Of a stretch of DNA of 64,000 nt, positions 20,081 to 30,834 are shown piece after piece; within the stretch, counting starts at the first letter, position 1, and each line of letters opens with the position of its first letter. Below the pieces are notes generated by a model. That model was not told where the DNA came from. It did no database searches and saw nothing but the letters and a program-made list of their open reading frames with translations. Source of the stretch: Roridomyces roridus (lineage: Eukaryota > Basidiomycota > Agaricomycetes > Agaricales > Mycenaceae); the NCBI GenBank assembly GCA_029378245.1, contig JARKIF010000013.1, positions 1,550,001-1,614,000 of the forward strand, in the 5' to 3' direction. The translations under genes and the position numbers were made by a program.

Positions 20081-22254
20081 TCACCATTCGACCCAACGAG
20101 GTGCACAAGATCCTCAACCGAGGAAGGAGGGCGGGGATGAGGGTAGAGAGAAAGGGCGCGCTCGGCAGAAAAACCGAATGCCTGATAAGCAATGATTTCC
20201 CCGTATGGAAATGCCATAGTTGATCCACCTTCACGTGCATAGCTAGCCAGCGCAGCTGTGCGCTGGAAAAGGTGTTCTTTTCGCCATCGCTATCTCCTGG
20301 TTTACGGCCGTCGACCCTCAAGGCCTCACGGTATGGGCCCGCGAAGTTACGGCTTGAATGTTGTGATGCATGTCCGACATCATGCCGACTTGGTCTTGGC
20401 ACAATTGTCAGGCACCGAAGAGCACCGATTCTTCAGCTGCCAGCAGGATGTCGCTACAGGGCCGCAAACGTTACTGATGCAAATTCGAAAGTACGCCAAC
20501 AGAGCGCCTCGGAATCGTCGGAATCGTCGGAACGCCATCAGTATCATCGGGCTTGACAATTGGATAGATTGTCGGTCGGTTTCCAAGGCCACCGGCACGG
20601 CACACTCTTCACGTGTTTTCAATCTGGAATCTTCAGATAAACTTGAAGACCGCGTTCAAGGCAGTCCCCAGGGCATACCGACAGCTGGAAAGTTCAACTT
20701 CAACATTGCTTCAACAACTACTATGTAAGTATCAGATTCCAGTGAGCTTGCAGTTTGTCTTTGTTGCACGGTAGTAATCAACTCCAAGTTCCGCTCTTTC
20801 CTCCTGCGGTTTTGGCAGGCCTCGCTCAGCTGTCCCGTCTCGGTCTTGTGGCACAATCGCATCCCCAACTTTCTTGCTTCATCGTGGGCGTCCCAAGTCC
20901 CGAGCTCCTAGACTCTTTTTGTGCCGCCCTGGGCCCTACCATGACTTCTTGACGTCTATGCTCTTGTCCTCCTGGTGAACTGGAAAGGACCGAAGATCCA
21001 ACTCGAGAACACTCCTGACCAGTGACAGTGAGAGTTGAGCTAGTTTGCCCATGGTCACTTGATCTCTCTCTCTTCTCCTGCAGTTACTCGCGCAGCTGTT
21101 CTCTCGGTCTTGTGGCAGAATCGCATCCCCGGACCTTTGGCATTCATAAGGCGTCCCGATCTCCTGACTCGAAGCGGAATTTTCTGTGTACAACGACTCT
21201 TGCCGCTCGACGACGCCGTGATGTCTCTCCTGCCGGGTCTGGAGGCGACCACTTCGATTTCAGAAAGGATTGACTAAACTCTTTCTCCCTCTCAGTCTCA
21301 GATATTGATCGACGTTGGGTTCGCTAGTACCGAGTCAAATCCGAGCATCTAGATTCAAGGGATGACTTGCAGTCAATCGGGACCCGTGGGCCGTTAGTAA
21401 CGTCAATACACGGCACGTATTCTCTTGTTACTTTCAGCGGCTGCGCTCACTGTTCTCCTGTTCTCCTAGCGCGAGTCACATCAGCTGGTTCACACACGGG
21501 GCGCCGAGGTTAAAGATCGCGGCCCGAAGACTGTTTCGATGAATTGCGGCCTTTTGTGGTACATTGAATCCTGGGAGAGATTCAGACGCTCCGTATGTTC
21601 TACATCTTCTACATCATCACATGCATCTTAGGCGTTAATTTTGAATCCGGGCTGAATGGTCGCCGTGAACTTCTCGAGCTCTTTGGTTCACTTTAACCCA
21701 TGCTTCTCCAATGCTTCTTTATTCTTAGGGGTCTTCGCCATTGACAGCAGCCATGTTCTGACCTCAACATGTGCGTTTCCGCATCAACGTTATGTATGTG
21801 TTCTTTTTCCCGAGCCATAAACAAGTATTGGAACCGTCCCGTTCTCTTCGTAGTCGGCCATTTTTGACCAGACGGATGCGATCCAAGTAAGTCGCACGAG
21901 TTCACAAACGTTCTGGGACGGTGCTTTGTCCCTGTGTTGCCGATTTCCTGGATATTTCGTATTCTTCCCAGCCAAATCACCCGGTGCGAACTTGCGCTCT
22001 ACCTCCGCCCTCTAAAAGTGTAAGCACCTCGTGAACTATGCCCTGCTGACACTGGGCTAATTGGCACGTTGATAGGTATCAATTCAGAACGAAGGACCAC
22101 CATTTCAAAATCTTGCTTCCGTGCCTGCCCAAGAGTTGGTGCTCCACCCATCGGGCCATTTTCCACATTTCGCAATAATGTTCTCAACAATGCAAATGTT
22201 TCCTCTGGGAGTATAAATATGCGAAGGGAGACCTCACGAAACCCATCCGCTACA
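20081..22254. other. 2.2 kb gap with a degenerate two-copy repeat
   Basis: No gene is recognised. Two related ~140 bp segments occur at about 20790-20930 and 21065-21195, sharing GTCTCGGTCTTGTGGCA-type and AATCGCATCCCC-type blocks followed by GGCGTCCC. A 156-codon open frame at 20258-20728 has no recognisable domain and biased composition. Bases 22212-22219 (TATAAATA) are the likely TATA box of the next gene. Confidence 0.4.
22212..22219 (+). promoter_or_regulatory. TATA box of HsbA gene 1
   Basis: TATAAATA lies 36 nt before the ATG at 22255. A matching TATAAAA lies at 24120-24126 before the second HsbA gene, so both paralogues keep the same core promoter design. Confidence 0.6.
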
Positions 22255-23009
22255 ATGGTTCAGCTCTCCCGCTTCTTCTTCGCCGCCTCCCTCGTCTTGG
22301 CCAGCTTTGCGACGCCGACCAAACGTACTGTCGCCCAAGTCGAAGCTGATATTGCCACCATCACGACGCAGGTCAACTCGCTCAACAGCTCCATCAACGC
22401 TTTCCCAGCCTCGGGTCTCGTCGGTGCCTTGGTGCGTTCATTTCTCTCAAGTTGTACTCCAACTGAACTCGCCCAGGGCATCAACACTGCATCAGGGAAC
22501 CTGAACACCGCCGTCCAGCAGGGTACGACTGATGTCAAGGTGACTACCTGCCCCGTCCATTTGTCAACGACGGCTGATGTTATCGCTCGAAAGGGCACCA
22601 CCCCTCAGCCCGTTAGCGAGGCCGATGGAACCACCATCCTGAACTCTGTCCAGGCAGTGCAGCCCACCATTCTCCAAGCGTTGACGGCCATTGCTACGAA
22701 AAAGGCCGCTTTCGTCAGTTTTTGTTCTATTCTTTGGAGAGATCTCTGACCGAACGATTCAACCCAGGCCGCGCTCCCGATTGCCGGTATTCCTGCCCTC
22801 GTTCTTCAGGACCTTCAAGCCCTCAACACCAGTACCGTCGCCTTTGCGGCCTCGCTGATCGCCGCTGCCCCGGTAAGTCAACTCAGTTGGTCGCCACCCA
22901 GAATTTGAGCTAATTTATCGGCATCTAGGCGGACCTCAAAGCCAAGGCAACGGCTATTGAGAGCGCGATCGTCAGTGCGTTCGCCACGGCCATCGCTGCG
23001 TACGAGTAA
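22255..23009 (+). CDS. Hydrophobic surface binding protein A family, copy 1
   Basis: Five exons (22255-22431, 22477-22539, 22594-22713, 22768-22872, ~22929-23009) join in phase to about 181 residues; the first two introns are multiples of three. The signal peptide is MVQLSRFFFAASLVLASFA followed by a KR site. The mature protein is Ala/Thr/Ser-rich and helical: VEADIATITTQVNSLNSSIN, FPASGL, GNLNTAVQQGTTDVK, ILNSVQAVQPTILQALTAI, AGIPALVLQDLQALNTS and a C-terminal IESAIVSAFATAIAAYE. This is the HsbA pattern. Known HsbA from Aspergillus is secreted, adsorbs to hydrophobic surfaces and recruits hydrolases; a cell-surface role here is inferred. It is paralogous to the gene at 24159. Confidence 0.85.
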
Positions 23010-24158
23010 TTTGGCTGTGTGCCTCGGATTTCTGGTTGCATACCTGGGTTTCGAGATTATGGCATACACGTTGAAATTGTAAATTTTGAGTGAACAAAAT
23101 ACCAGTGTTTGAAATTCCTTTTGCCCACCACGGAAAATCGACCTTGCCGCGAAGGCGCAGACCCGCGCTTCGTCTCCGTCGGTTGCATCTTCTCAAGCTG
23201 CTTTCGATTGCATATCCAAGACTCGCATTCAACATTGGCCAAAAAGAAGGGAAAGACCTTCGTGAAGCACGGCCCATGCGGACGCCAGGATTCGACCCCG
23301 GCTCTTACGATTATGCTGTGCGACTGTGTGTTCCAAACTACGCCCGCTTATGATCAAATTCAGGACTTATCCCGCTTCGCTCTTGCTTCGTTCAAGGTGT
23401 AAAATGAACTTTAGTTCTCATTGCTTACTTTCTAAACTCATCATCCTGATCAAGGAGGGCGACGCCATCACATGCGGCTATCGGCTTGCTGGCTAGCAAG
23501 TTAACGTTGTTGGAAAAGTTCAACCAGGAACCGGACAATTGGGAAAAATTCTTCAGTATGCAATCCACATCGATGGACACCGGCCAGACTATCGGGCTTG
23601 CGTTCGAGACTGTGATTGAGGCGTACCAGCACGTGAATGTCTCTAGTCGTTGTGGAGAAATCCCACTCAAGAGTGGTTGATGGCCGTGATCCGATTTGTC
23701 CAAAACTGCACCGGAACAACGGACACTTTGCGAATGTCAAGTCCAGATTGATAGCTCCGGCTTTTTGCTTTTACACCACTACCACCACCGCACCCGGCGG
23801 GCTCAACACATCCTCCACACGTCCGTCCGGAAGATATATTGTTCTAATCGTCTCGCGTCCTTCTTCCTTTGCATCCGGTCTCTCTTGCCGCTTGTGACTC
23901 GACCGCACGTCTACCACGCCAAGTCTCGCCCTCTAGATCTTTGCCCCTTGCTGGATTCTAGTTGGATGATCTTCTTGCTGTTCCAATTGCATCGACAACT
24001 TCGATGCCACTCTTGGCCACATCTTCAGCGTAGCATCCGAGCGTTTAGGGGCAATACAAACTCGGGAGGACATCTATCTGATCATTCTCTTTCGTAAACT
24101 TCTTTGTGCCTGAGGCGAGTATAAAACGTCGGAGAAATTACCCACCACTTGTCATACA
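23010..24158. other. Intergenic between the HsbA genes
   Basis: It holds the degenerate tRNA-Met-like sequence described separately (23277-23347) and the TATAAAA of the next gene. Overlapping open frames near 23430-23700 and 23700-24100 show no recognisable domain. Confidence 0.4.
23277..23347 (-). tRNA. Degenerate tRNA-Met(CAT)-like sequence, probable pseudogene
   Basis: On the minus strand the 71-nt stretch starts GCGGGCG and ends CGTCCGC-A, giving a 7-bp acceptor stem with one G-U pair. A T-arm CCGGG-GTCGAAT-CCTGG also pairs over five positions. The middle contains CATAATCGTAAGAG, close to the anticodon-loop-to-variable-loop region of elongator tRNA-Met genes. The D-arm lacks the usual GG and the anticodon stem does not pair well, and one T of the TTCGA loop is replaced. 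A T5 run follows about 32 nt downstream on that strand (23241-23245). It looks like a decayed tRNA-Met copy, keeping the outer shape but not a functional core. Confidence 0.55.
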
Positions 24159-24914
24159 ATGGTCCAACTCACCCGACTCCTCTTTGTCGCCTCCCTGCTC
24201 GCCACAAACCTCGCGACTCTGACCAAACGTCAGGGCGGGGTGATCACAATTGAAAATGACATTGCCAACATCTCGATGGTGGCTAGCATTCTTGATACTC
24301 AAGTCAACGGCTTTCCAGCCTCGGGTCTCGCCGGTGCTTTGGTGGGTCGCCGTCCAAATTCAATTCAATGCCTGTATTGATTCTCATGCCGCAGGCCATT
24401 AACACTGACGCAGGGAATTTGGTATCGGCCTTGAACAAGGGTACAACTGATATCAAGGTTGCATCTTCTTTCTTTCCTGCCGATTATTAGTAACTTTTCA
24501 CAGGCCACCCCTGGTCCTCTCAGTGAATCCGTTGGAACTACCATCGTCCAGGAAGTCGAGGCCATGGAGCCTCTGATTCTAACGGCAGCTACAACCCTTG
24601 TAAAGGAGAAACCGTCTTTCGTAATTTTTTCACTGCATTCAACGAGTCGCAGGCATAATCTGACTTGATTTCACAGGCAGCCTTGCCCATCGCCGGAATT
24701 CCTGCTCTGATACTTGCAGATCTTCAAGCTATCAACGCTAGCAATGGCGCTTTTCTGGATGCGCTGATCGCAATTTTACCGGTGAGTGCCGTGTGTTCAT
24801 ACTTACAGAATTTGAAGCTCAGAATTGTAGCCCGACCTGCAACCGGCGATAATTGCCATCGAGCGGAACAACACCCCTATTTTTAACGCGGCAATTGCTG
24901 CTTTTTCTTCTTGA
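24159..24914 (+). CDS. Hydrophobic surface binding protein A family, copy 2
   Basis: Same five-exon plan as the gene at 22255. Signal peptide MVQLTRLLFVASLLATNLA, then KRQ, then IENDIANISMVASILDTQVN, FPASGLAGAL, GNLVSALNKGTTDIK, PLSESVGTTIVQEVEAM, AALPIAGIPALILADLQAIN and a final PAIIAIERNN...AIAAFSS. All introns are ~45-60 nt. The helical, Ala-rich mature protein fits the HsbA family: secreted, non-enzymatic, binding hydrophobic surfaces. It has diverged clearly from copy 1 but keeps FPASGL, GTTD(V/I)K and AALPIAGIPAL, so tandem duplication followed by divergence is the likely history. It ends 118 bp from the convergent aldo/keto reductase gene. Confidence 0.83.
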
Positions 24915-25031
24915 ATAATTAGTGCTTATGTTATTCGTTTGAATGTAAGAATGTGTCTCAAACTCGCAGTTGGTCGCGATGTTATTATGGAATCCCGCAA
25001 TTCTGTCAGCTGAATGCTGGTTTACAGGCAT

Positions 25032-26376
25032 TCAGCTCGACCCCTCTTTGACCGACTCCCACTCATCCAGACCCACACAGTCCCCCGGGGAAAGAAACAC
25101 TGACCGCTCCCCGTGTACACCACTTTCCTCCACGTGCGTACGAATTCGTTTCACTTCGTCGGGCGATAGGACTAGGTGTGCGGCGGCGGAGTTGGAGAGA
25201 AGGCGTGCGGGGTTGGTCGTTCCCGGAATGGGGATGACTGCACAGCAGGAGTTGAGGTGAGTGTTATTGATCATGAAGTCAATGTTGAAAACGCACAGTA
25301 GTCCCCCTGTGCGAGTATCCAAGCCAAAGCCACCTGGCCCGACGTTACTCCGTGTTTGGCGGCGATATCTTCGAATACGGGAAGAAGGGTGATGTTGTGG
25401 GCAAAGTTCTCAGCCGAAAAGCGGGGCATGTTACGCCGGGCGTCGGCCGGGGTGAGATCAGCGGGTGAGCTATATCTAGCGTGCCGCATAAGACTCAGAA
25501 AGCTTTCAGCAGGTCCGGAAGAAACACACACCTTCCTGTGAGCATTCCCTTGCCCAGCGGCGAATATGCAACCACGGCCACACCCAGCTCCTTGGCAGCA
25601 TCAAGCACCCCGTTTCGCTCGATGACAGTCTCGAAGGGGCTGTACTCCCTCTGAATCGCAACGAGCCTTTCGCTTGCAAGCCCTCCATAGTCTTTGGCGC
25701 GCCGAAGGGTGGCGGGGCTGCAGTCGCTTAGGGCCAGATATTTGATGACGCCAGACTCGAGGAACGGGAGTAAAGTGGAGAGAACCACTTCGATGGGGGT
25801 GTCGGGGTCGACTTTGTGCTGAAAGGGATTCGGTCAGCGTTAATCAGCTCCTAGTTGGAAAGAACTCACCTGGTAATACAGATCGATATAGTCCGTCTTG
25901 AGCGTCTCGAGCGACTTGGCCACGGAGCCCCTGATATGGGCGGGCTCGCTGCACAGCTTGGCCACTGGCGCAGCACCTTCCTCTCGGGAGACTGCGAGAC
26001 CGAATTTCGTGGCGAGGAAGATTTCGGAGCGACGGCCTGTTTTTACGAACCTATCCGACTCAATGAGTCAATCCAAATGAAATGGAAAGCCTGACAACGT
26101 ACCAGTCCCCGAGGATCGCCTCAGACTTGTCATAGAAGTCGGAGGTATCCCAGAAGGTCACACCAGTATCAGCAGCGGTGGTGAGCATCTGGAAGACTGT
26201 GTCGGCATCTGCGGGGCCATAGAATGAGCCGGAGATGCCTGCATTCGATATAAGCACTCGATTCTTGGATAGAAAATGCCGCGCTTACTTCCAGCGCCCA
26301 AGCCAATCGCACTTACAGCAGGACCGTGACGGCCAAGTCTGCGTGTCGGGTATGGAATCGGAGGGGGCGAGGCCAT
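25032..26376 (-). CDS. Aldo/keto reductase
   Basis: Start at 26376 (MASPPPIPYPTRRLG) preferred over 26406. Exons read AVSAIGLGAG; SGSFYGPADADTVFQML; TFWDTSDFYDKSEAILGDW; EIFLATKFGLAV; SVAKSLETLKTDYIDLYYQ; HKVDPDTPIEVVLSTL; VIKYLALSDCSPATLRRA; IQREYSPFE; GVAVVAYSPLGKGMLTGR; NITLLPVFEDIAAKHGVTSG; AVIPIPGTTNPARLL. The tetrad Asp (WDTSD), Tyr (DFY), Lys (ATKFG) and His (QHKVD) is complete, and the NADPH-binding SPLGKG and IPGTTN motifs are present. It belongs to the plant/fungal AKR13/YakC-like group that reduces aldehydes and ketones with NADPH; the natural substrate is unknown. At least five introns. Confidence 0.88.
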
Positions 26377-26719
26377 TGATGTCTTTGTGGGGGTGAACCA
26401 AATCACAAGCTCTGAGTCTTATGGAAGTGAGCCCTGGGAGAGTTACACTATACATATTACGACCCAGGAGAAACATCGTATCGGAAAGACTACCGAGGCT
26501 CAGCAATTGAATTGTGATTACACGCGGCGCGCCACGAGCTTCCAAATTCCGGCTAGTTATCCGGGTTGTAGGGAGATATCCTGAGCCCTTTTGATTCCCA
26601 GGCGCATGCCTCATCTGACGGCGTCGTTCTCAAACTCGCATCGGCAAACAGTCGGACGCGATGTTGACGCGACGCGTTGTTTGTTTATATTGTGATCTCT
26701 ACTCTTGTCCTGTTCCTCC

Positions 26720-27598
26720 ATGTCACGGATACAAACGCCGACGACGCCTGTCTCAGCCTACTCGCACTCCCGCTCCTACTCCCACAAACCAATCAACTCG
26801 TCCCCTCTCGCTGGCTCCAGCAGCAGCCCCGGCTCCTCCCCCATCGCTGCCGTCCAGGCCCGCCGTCGTTCTCAATACAAGGCCCCTCGCGCCAGCGCCA
26901 GCCTTTCCCTCGGCTCGTCGTCGCGTTCCTCCTCATCCACTGCTGCCACCCGACTTGATCCGCTCGACTTTTCCGCGGGCCCCGACCAGGGTGACGACGC
27001 CCAAAAAGCCTTCCTGCGTACGCGGCTCAAACTCCGATGCATTGAACGAGCCAACAAGGCGCGCGAGAGGGCCGTGCAGAAGAAGCGGTTCATGAACAGC
27101 AGCGAGTTTGGGAGCGACGACGTTGATATGGATATGGATGGCGAGGACACCGGCGACGGTGAATTTGACGTGGTGCGTAACCGTACCCGCCTTGCCGCCG
27201 CGCTGACACCCCGTAGCTCTTCACACGTATCATGCAAAATACGACACGCAAGCTACACCACGCATACATGTACTCGTACGACCGTGAATTCGGGTCCGAT
27301 CCTATCAACGAGGAGGCTTGGGAGGCGGAGCTCAGTGCGTGCCCTTTTGCTTCTCGTTGCTGTCTCTAAGCTCTTGATAGCCGTGGACCCTCCCGCACCC
27401 ACCGCTGAGGAGGAGTTGGAGGACGACGCTGTTCTACAGGCTCTTCTCGAAGAACAAGCGGCCGCTGACGAACAGGAGGCCGCAGCTGCGCTCGCCGACT
27501 TTGCAGACCTGGCTCCGGAAGAGCTCTTTGGTGGTTTGAGTGACTTTGAAGACGACGTGTTGTCTGGTTCAAATGCCGAGGACGTGGATATGAGCTAA
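26720..27598 (+). CDS. Conserved-looking protein of unknown function with acidic C-terminus
   Basis: Three exons. Exon 1 (from the ATG at 26720) is Ser/Pro/Arg-rich and disordered, then RTRLKLRCIERANKARERAV, a basic helix, and an acidic stretch DDVDMDMDGEDTGDGEFDV. A short intron (about 27175-27219) leads to exon 2: LFTRIMQNTTRKLHHAYMYS, then YDREFGSDPINEEAWEAEL. A second intron (about 27331-27379) leads to exon 3, very acidic: PTAEEELEDDAVLQALLEEQ through AEDVDMS. I do not recognise the family. The RxxxRTxxLHHAYM...DREFGSDP core looks conserved and structured, and the rest disordered; a nuclear role is a guess from composition only. Confidence 0.6.
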   Translation: MSRIQTPTTPVSAYSHSRSYSHKPINSSPLAGSSSSPGSSPIAAVQARRRSQYKAPRASASLSLGSSSRSSSSTAATRLDPLDFSAGPDQGDDAQKAFLRTRLKLRCIERANKARERAVQKKRFMNSSEFGSDDVDMDMDGEDTGDGEFDVVRNRTRLAAALTPRSSSHVSCKIRHASYTTHTCTRTTVNSGPILSTRRLGRRSSVRALLLLVAVSKLLIAVDPPAPTAEEELEDDAVLQALLEEQAAADEQEAAAALADFADLAPEELFGGLSDFEDDVLSGSNAEDVDMS

Positions 27599-27599
27599 C

Positions 27600-29520
27600 C
27601 CGGCGTCGCGTTCCGGTAAATTGCTGCATATAAGAGGTGTATGTACCATTATTGCTGTATCTTCCTAGAAAGCATTTGCTTATATTGTATGCGCTTTGGC
27701 TCCTCTGAGACGGAATGCAACCTACGAAGACCGCGGCTAAGTGCGCCCACTGCCACACTGGTTCTTGTCCCACACAAACCACTTGACTCGCTCGAATCGA
27801 GCTGGGCTATACACTAACACGGCGGCTTCTTTTTTTTTCGTACGAAATACTCTCTTCTTCAAGCGTTCTTGTTTCAATGGGCAGTGCTTGGTTACCCTCA
27901 TGGGCGGTGTACTGACCGTTCAATGTTCTGGCAAAGAACCCGGTATGGATTGCCCGTTCCATTCGCGCTGATTCCGTGTTTGTGTTTCCGGGCATGTTCC
28001 TTTTATTTTCCCGACTGTTGTCTAATTCTGACTCCCTACCAAGTTCGGGATCGGTCCTGTGCCAAAAAAAATCCTCGACCTCCAAAACGCTCATCCACCG
28101 CCCAGGGGCCTGGGTTTGTACGCATTGCCTGTGCGGTCAAGTCGCACGTTTCTTGACTGCCACGGCGATAGACGTTTGGAGGGACCAACGACTCGTTCGA
28201 CTCGAGCTGATGCTGCTCAGGCAGTCGCAAGGTCTGTTTTTCTTTTTCCTTTCTTTTTTCTTTGGCTATGTACATCCATTGTCTCGAAACCACTCCCACT
28301 GCACCCAGGTTTGAATGCACAGAGACAGAGGGTGAGCATCCACACCAGCTTCCAGGTACTCTTCTCTGACGCTCTTTCACTGGCCATTAGGCGCATCGTT
28401 CGATTCGAGGTGGAGCTGTCGGGCAGAACACACGTTGGTGTAACCTTTTTTACGTGCTACTTTAATCCAGTCCTTCCGGCCTTCTCAAGAGTCAAGATAT
28501 TAATTAGCCAATGAAGTTATGCTGCAGCCCGGAGCTTCAAGGTGCCATGGCTGGACCCCGATGCGTACCTTTGACTCAGTTCATTCCCGTGTTGGTTGAA
28601 CCATTTCTATCTCTTCGTTTCTTTGCAAGCAGAAGCACCCACGTTGCGCGTGGTTAACACGTCTTCTGACTGAATTTGCCCGGAATAGATGGTTCGTTCG
28701 ATTCGGGCTGATTTCATGACCCGTCCAAGGCTGACCCTTTCTTTTCCTCAACGGTCGAATTCCACCTGAATACCAAGCAGTGAACGACTGTGCGCTGGCC
28801 ATTCCTCAGGCCTCGGAACGACCAGGATCTGCGACCTTCGATGCAGAGCATCCTGTGCCCTGGGTTGGTATTGTCCTCCACTATCGACGTGTACCACTGA
28901 TGCCCGTCCAGGCGAAAAAAAACCATTGCAGGTCCGGTTTGAGAGTGGCATTATGGCTTGCTCGCAGGGTCCTTCTTGGAGCCCTTTGTGCGGTGAAGGG
29001 TACATGGCCGTCACGACACACAAAGATGTGTCGAGGGTTCAATGACTCGTTCGATCCGAGCTGAAGCACGTTTTCGATCCTTCAATAGCTCTGTTTTTTC
29101 CCGGGTTCGGTTTGGGAGTGCTGATCATTTTCTGAGGTGCGATCCATTTTCAACCCCAGTGCACCCAGGTTTGAATACACAGAGTGGGGCATCCACACCA
29201 GCCTCGAGGCAGTCTTCTCTGACGCTCTTCCACTTGCCATCAGGCGCTTCGTTCAAATCGAAGTCGAGCGGTGGGTGATTTGAATCTTTTTTCCTCTCCA
29301 CTTTAATCCATTCTTTCCAGTCTTCTGAAGGGTCTAGATAGCCGGTGGAGAGATGTTGGAGCCCCAACCAGCTACTGTTCTCTAACGTTCGTCCGTCCAG
29401 CTGCCGTCAGGTGCTTCGTTCGACTCGAAGTAGAGCTCGAGCCTGAATAGTCCGACAGGTTGTATTCTTTTTCCTTCTGTGTAATCCGCGCTTTCAGCCC
29501 AGCATCCTCAGATGGCCGAT
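27600..29520 (+). repeat. Array of tRNA-like (B-box hairpin + oligo-T) elements
   Basis: Seven plus-strand elements, hairpins at about 27786-27802, 28191-28207, 28394-28410, 28693-28708, 29045-29061, 29247-29263 and 29413-29429. Stems vary but still pair: ACTCG/CGAGC, GCTTCG/CGAAGT, GACTCG/CGAGCT. T5-T9 runs follow, for example 27830-27838, 28428-28433, 29092-29097 and 29288-29293. Two subfamilies alternate. One has 'GCATCCACACCAGC..C...AGGC..CTTCTCTGACGCTCTT..CACT' before the hairpin (28394, 29247, 29413). The other has a D-arm-like GTGCGGT or CGTGGTTAACACG motif 50-90 nt before it (28191, 28693, 29045). No gene is seen. Confidence 0.72.
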
Positions 29521-29721
29521 GGGGCCTGCGGGGCTGGTTTTTCCCTGTTTGTTCACATTGAATGCCGCGGTGCTCATTTTTAGGCGCGAATTAATGTCAA
29601 CCTTATCTCAACCCATAGACTTGAAACATGAATTAATCTCGACCCACGGCTGCACACAGGTACTTTTAAAGGAGCACTGGAGCAGAGACGTGCGAATATA
29701 CCCATACCCGACTTCACCCCA

Positions 29722-29871
29722 ATGCAACCCCGTCTTTCCTTCGTCGGCCTCGCTCTCGTGCTCTTCGCCAGCATTGGTGCTAAAGCCCAACCGGCCAGAT
29801 TCGATGGCACTCTTCCCAACATCGCGGCTGTCGAAAACTTCAAAGGGGTCGACAGCCCGCCGGATCAGTGA
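29722..29871 (+). CDS. Possible small secreted peptide (49 aa) or first exon
   Basis: A short frame MQPRLSFVGLALVLFASIGAKAQ... with a good signal peptide (hydrophobic core, AKA-Q cleavage site), then about 27 mature residues ending VDSPPDQ. TGA overlaps a potential donor (CAGTGAAT), so it may continue into further exons downstream (29930-30240) that I could not join convincingly. There is no known family. It sits alone between two repeat clusters, which makes a chance frame possible. Confidence 0.3.
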   Translation: MQPRLSFVGLALVLFASIGAKAQPARFDGTLPNIAAVENFKGVDSPPDQ

Positions 29872-30834
29872 ATCCTATGGGGTGGTGTACTTATGGTGAG
29901 ATTCTATCCAGTTCGGACGCCACTATACTTAACGGCGCTGGCAGTCTCGCCAAATTCGAATGCCAGTGTTCTCTCTGGATTGTATGTTGTACTGTGTCCA
30001 CTAAGATATTGAATGAATCTTGAAAGCTGGAACTTTGCGAAAGGAGGTACGGACAGGCTGTCCGTTGTTGGCATTCCAATCGCATCCATGGTAATGCCAC
30101 AGACACAGCTGGTGTGCCCCTCGCACGCGCACATAACGACAGGACATACAAGCTTGACATCACTGGTCGCATTCCCCGGATGTTGGAATGCATTTCCGTC
30201 GCGTCCCTCTCCTCCATCAACATGCTCACCAGTCATAACACGGTAGTGTAAGTTTGGTCGTGAATTTTGAACACGCCGTACTAGGCTCGACGCAGTCTTT
30301 AATCTTCCAGCGCACAAAAAGTACACTTGGCTTGCGTCACTTGGATCAGAGCCACCCGGAATCGAACGTACAAGTATGCCAATTACCCCCAGTATAGGTT
30401 CGTGAAAGCGACGATGCCAGGTGAGGCGTGCTCTTTTTGGTGGCGTGTATGGGTTTGACTTCAGGAGTAAATTGATTCGCTTCATCTCACCCAGTGGAAT
30501 TGAAAATGAGAACTGGATGAAGTGAACGATCGATGACAACAGCTGAATCTCAAAAGTGTTGGAAGGCTGCGAGATGCAAGGATTTTGAACTAAAAGAGAT
30601 ATAGCGGCTCCCGCCAAGGACCTGATACCGAATTGAACGGTAATCCACAGGAACCCACAAGAATTCCGGACACGAGGTGTTGCGGACGGTGCGCTTCAAG
30701 GTGTCCGTTCTTCGGAAATTAGACAAGGTTCAGTAGATTCTTACTACCGCAACTTGAATGCGTCGCAGAAGAATAGGATTGAGCTCTCAAGGTCCAAGAA
30801 AATTCGAATATCCCTTTTTACACCCCTCCCGCCT
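29872..30834 (-). repeat. Intergenic, outer flank of inverted-duplication arm A with two tRNA-like hairpins
   Basis: Minus-strand hairpins ACGTTCGATTCCGGGT (30354-30369) and ACCGTTCAATTCGGT (30627-30641) lie here. The second is preceded on that strand by GGAATTCTTGTGGGTTCCTG, which recurs at 49361 and, with small changes, at 50289. From about 30250 to 30834 the sequence matches the reverse complement of 49200-49700. No gene is recognised between 29872 and 30250. Confidence 0.55.

Noticed and set aside
20258..20728. 156-codon plus-strand open frame
   Set aside because: Arg-rich, no domain, no intron signals or neighbours supporting a gene.
27600..30800. DNA or LTR transposon
   Set aside because: No transposase, reverse transcriptase, integrase or long terminal repeat was seen; only short non-coding units.
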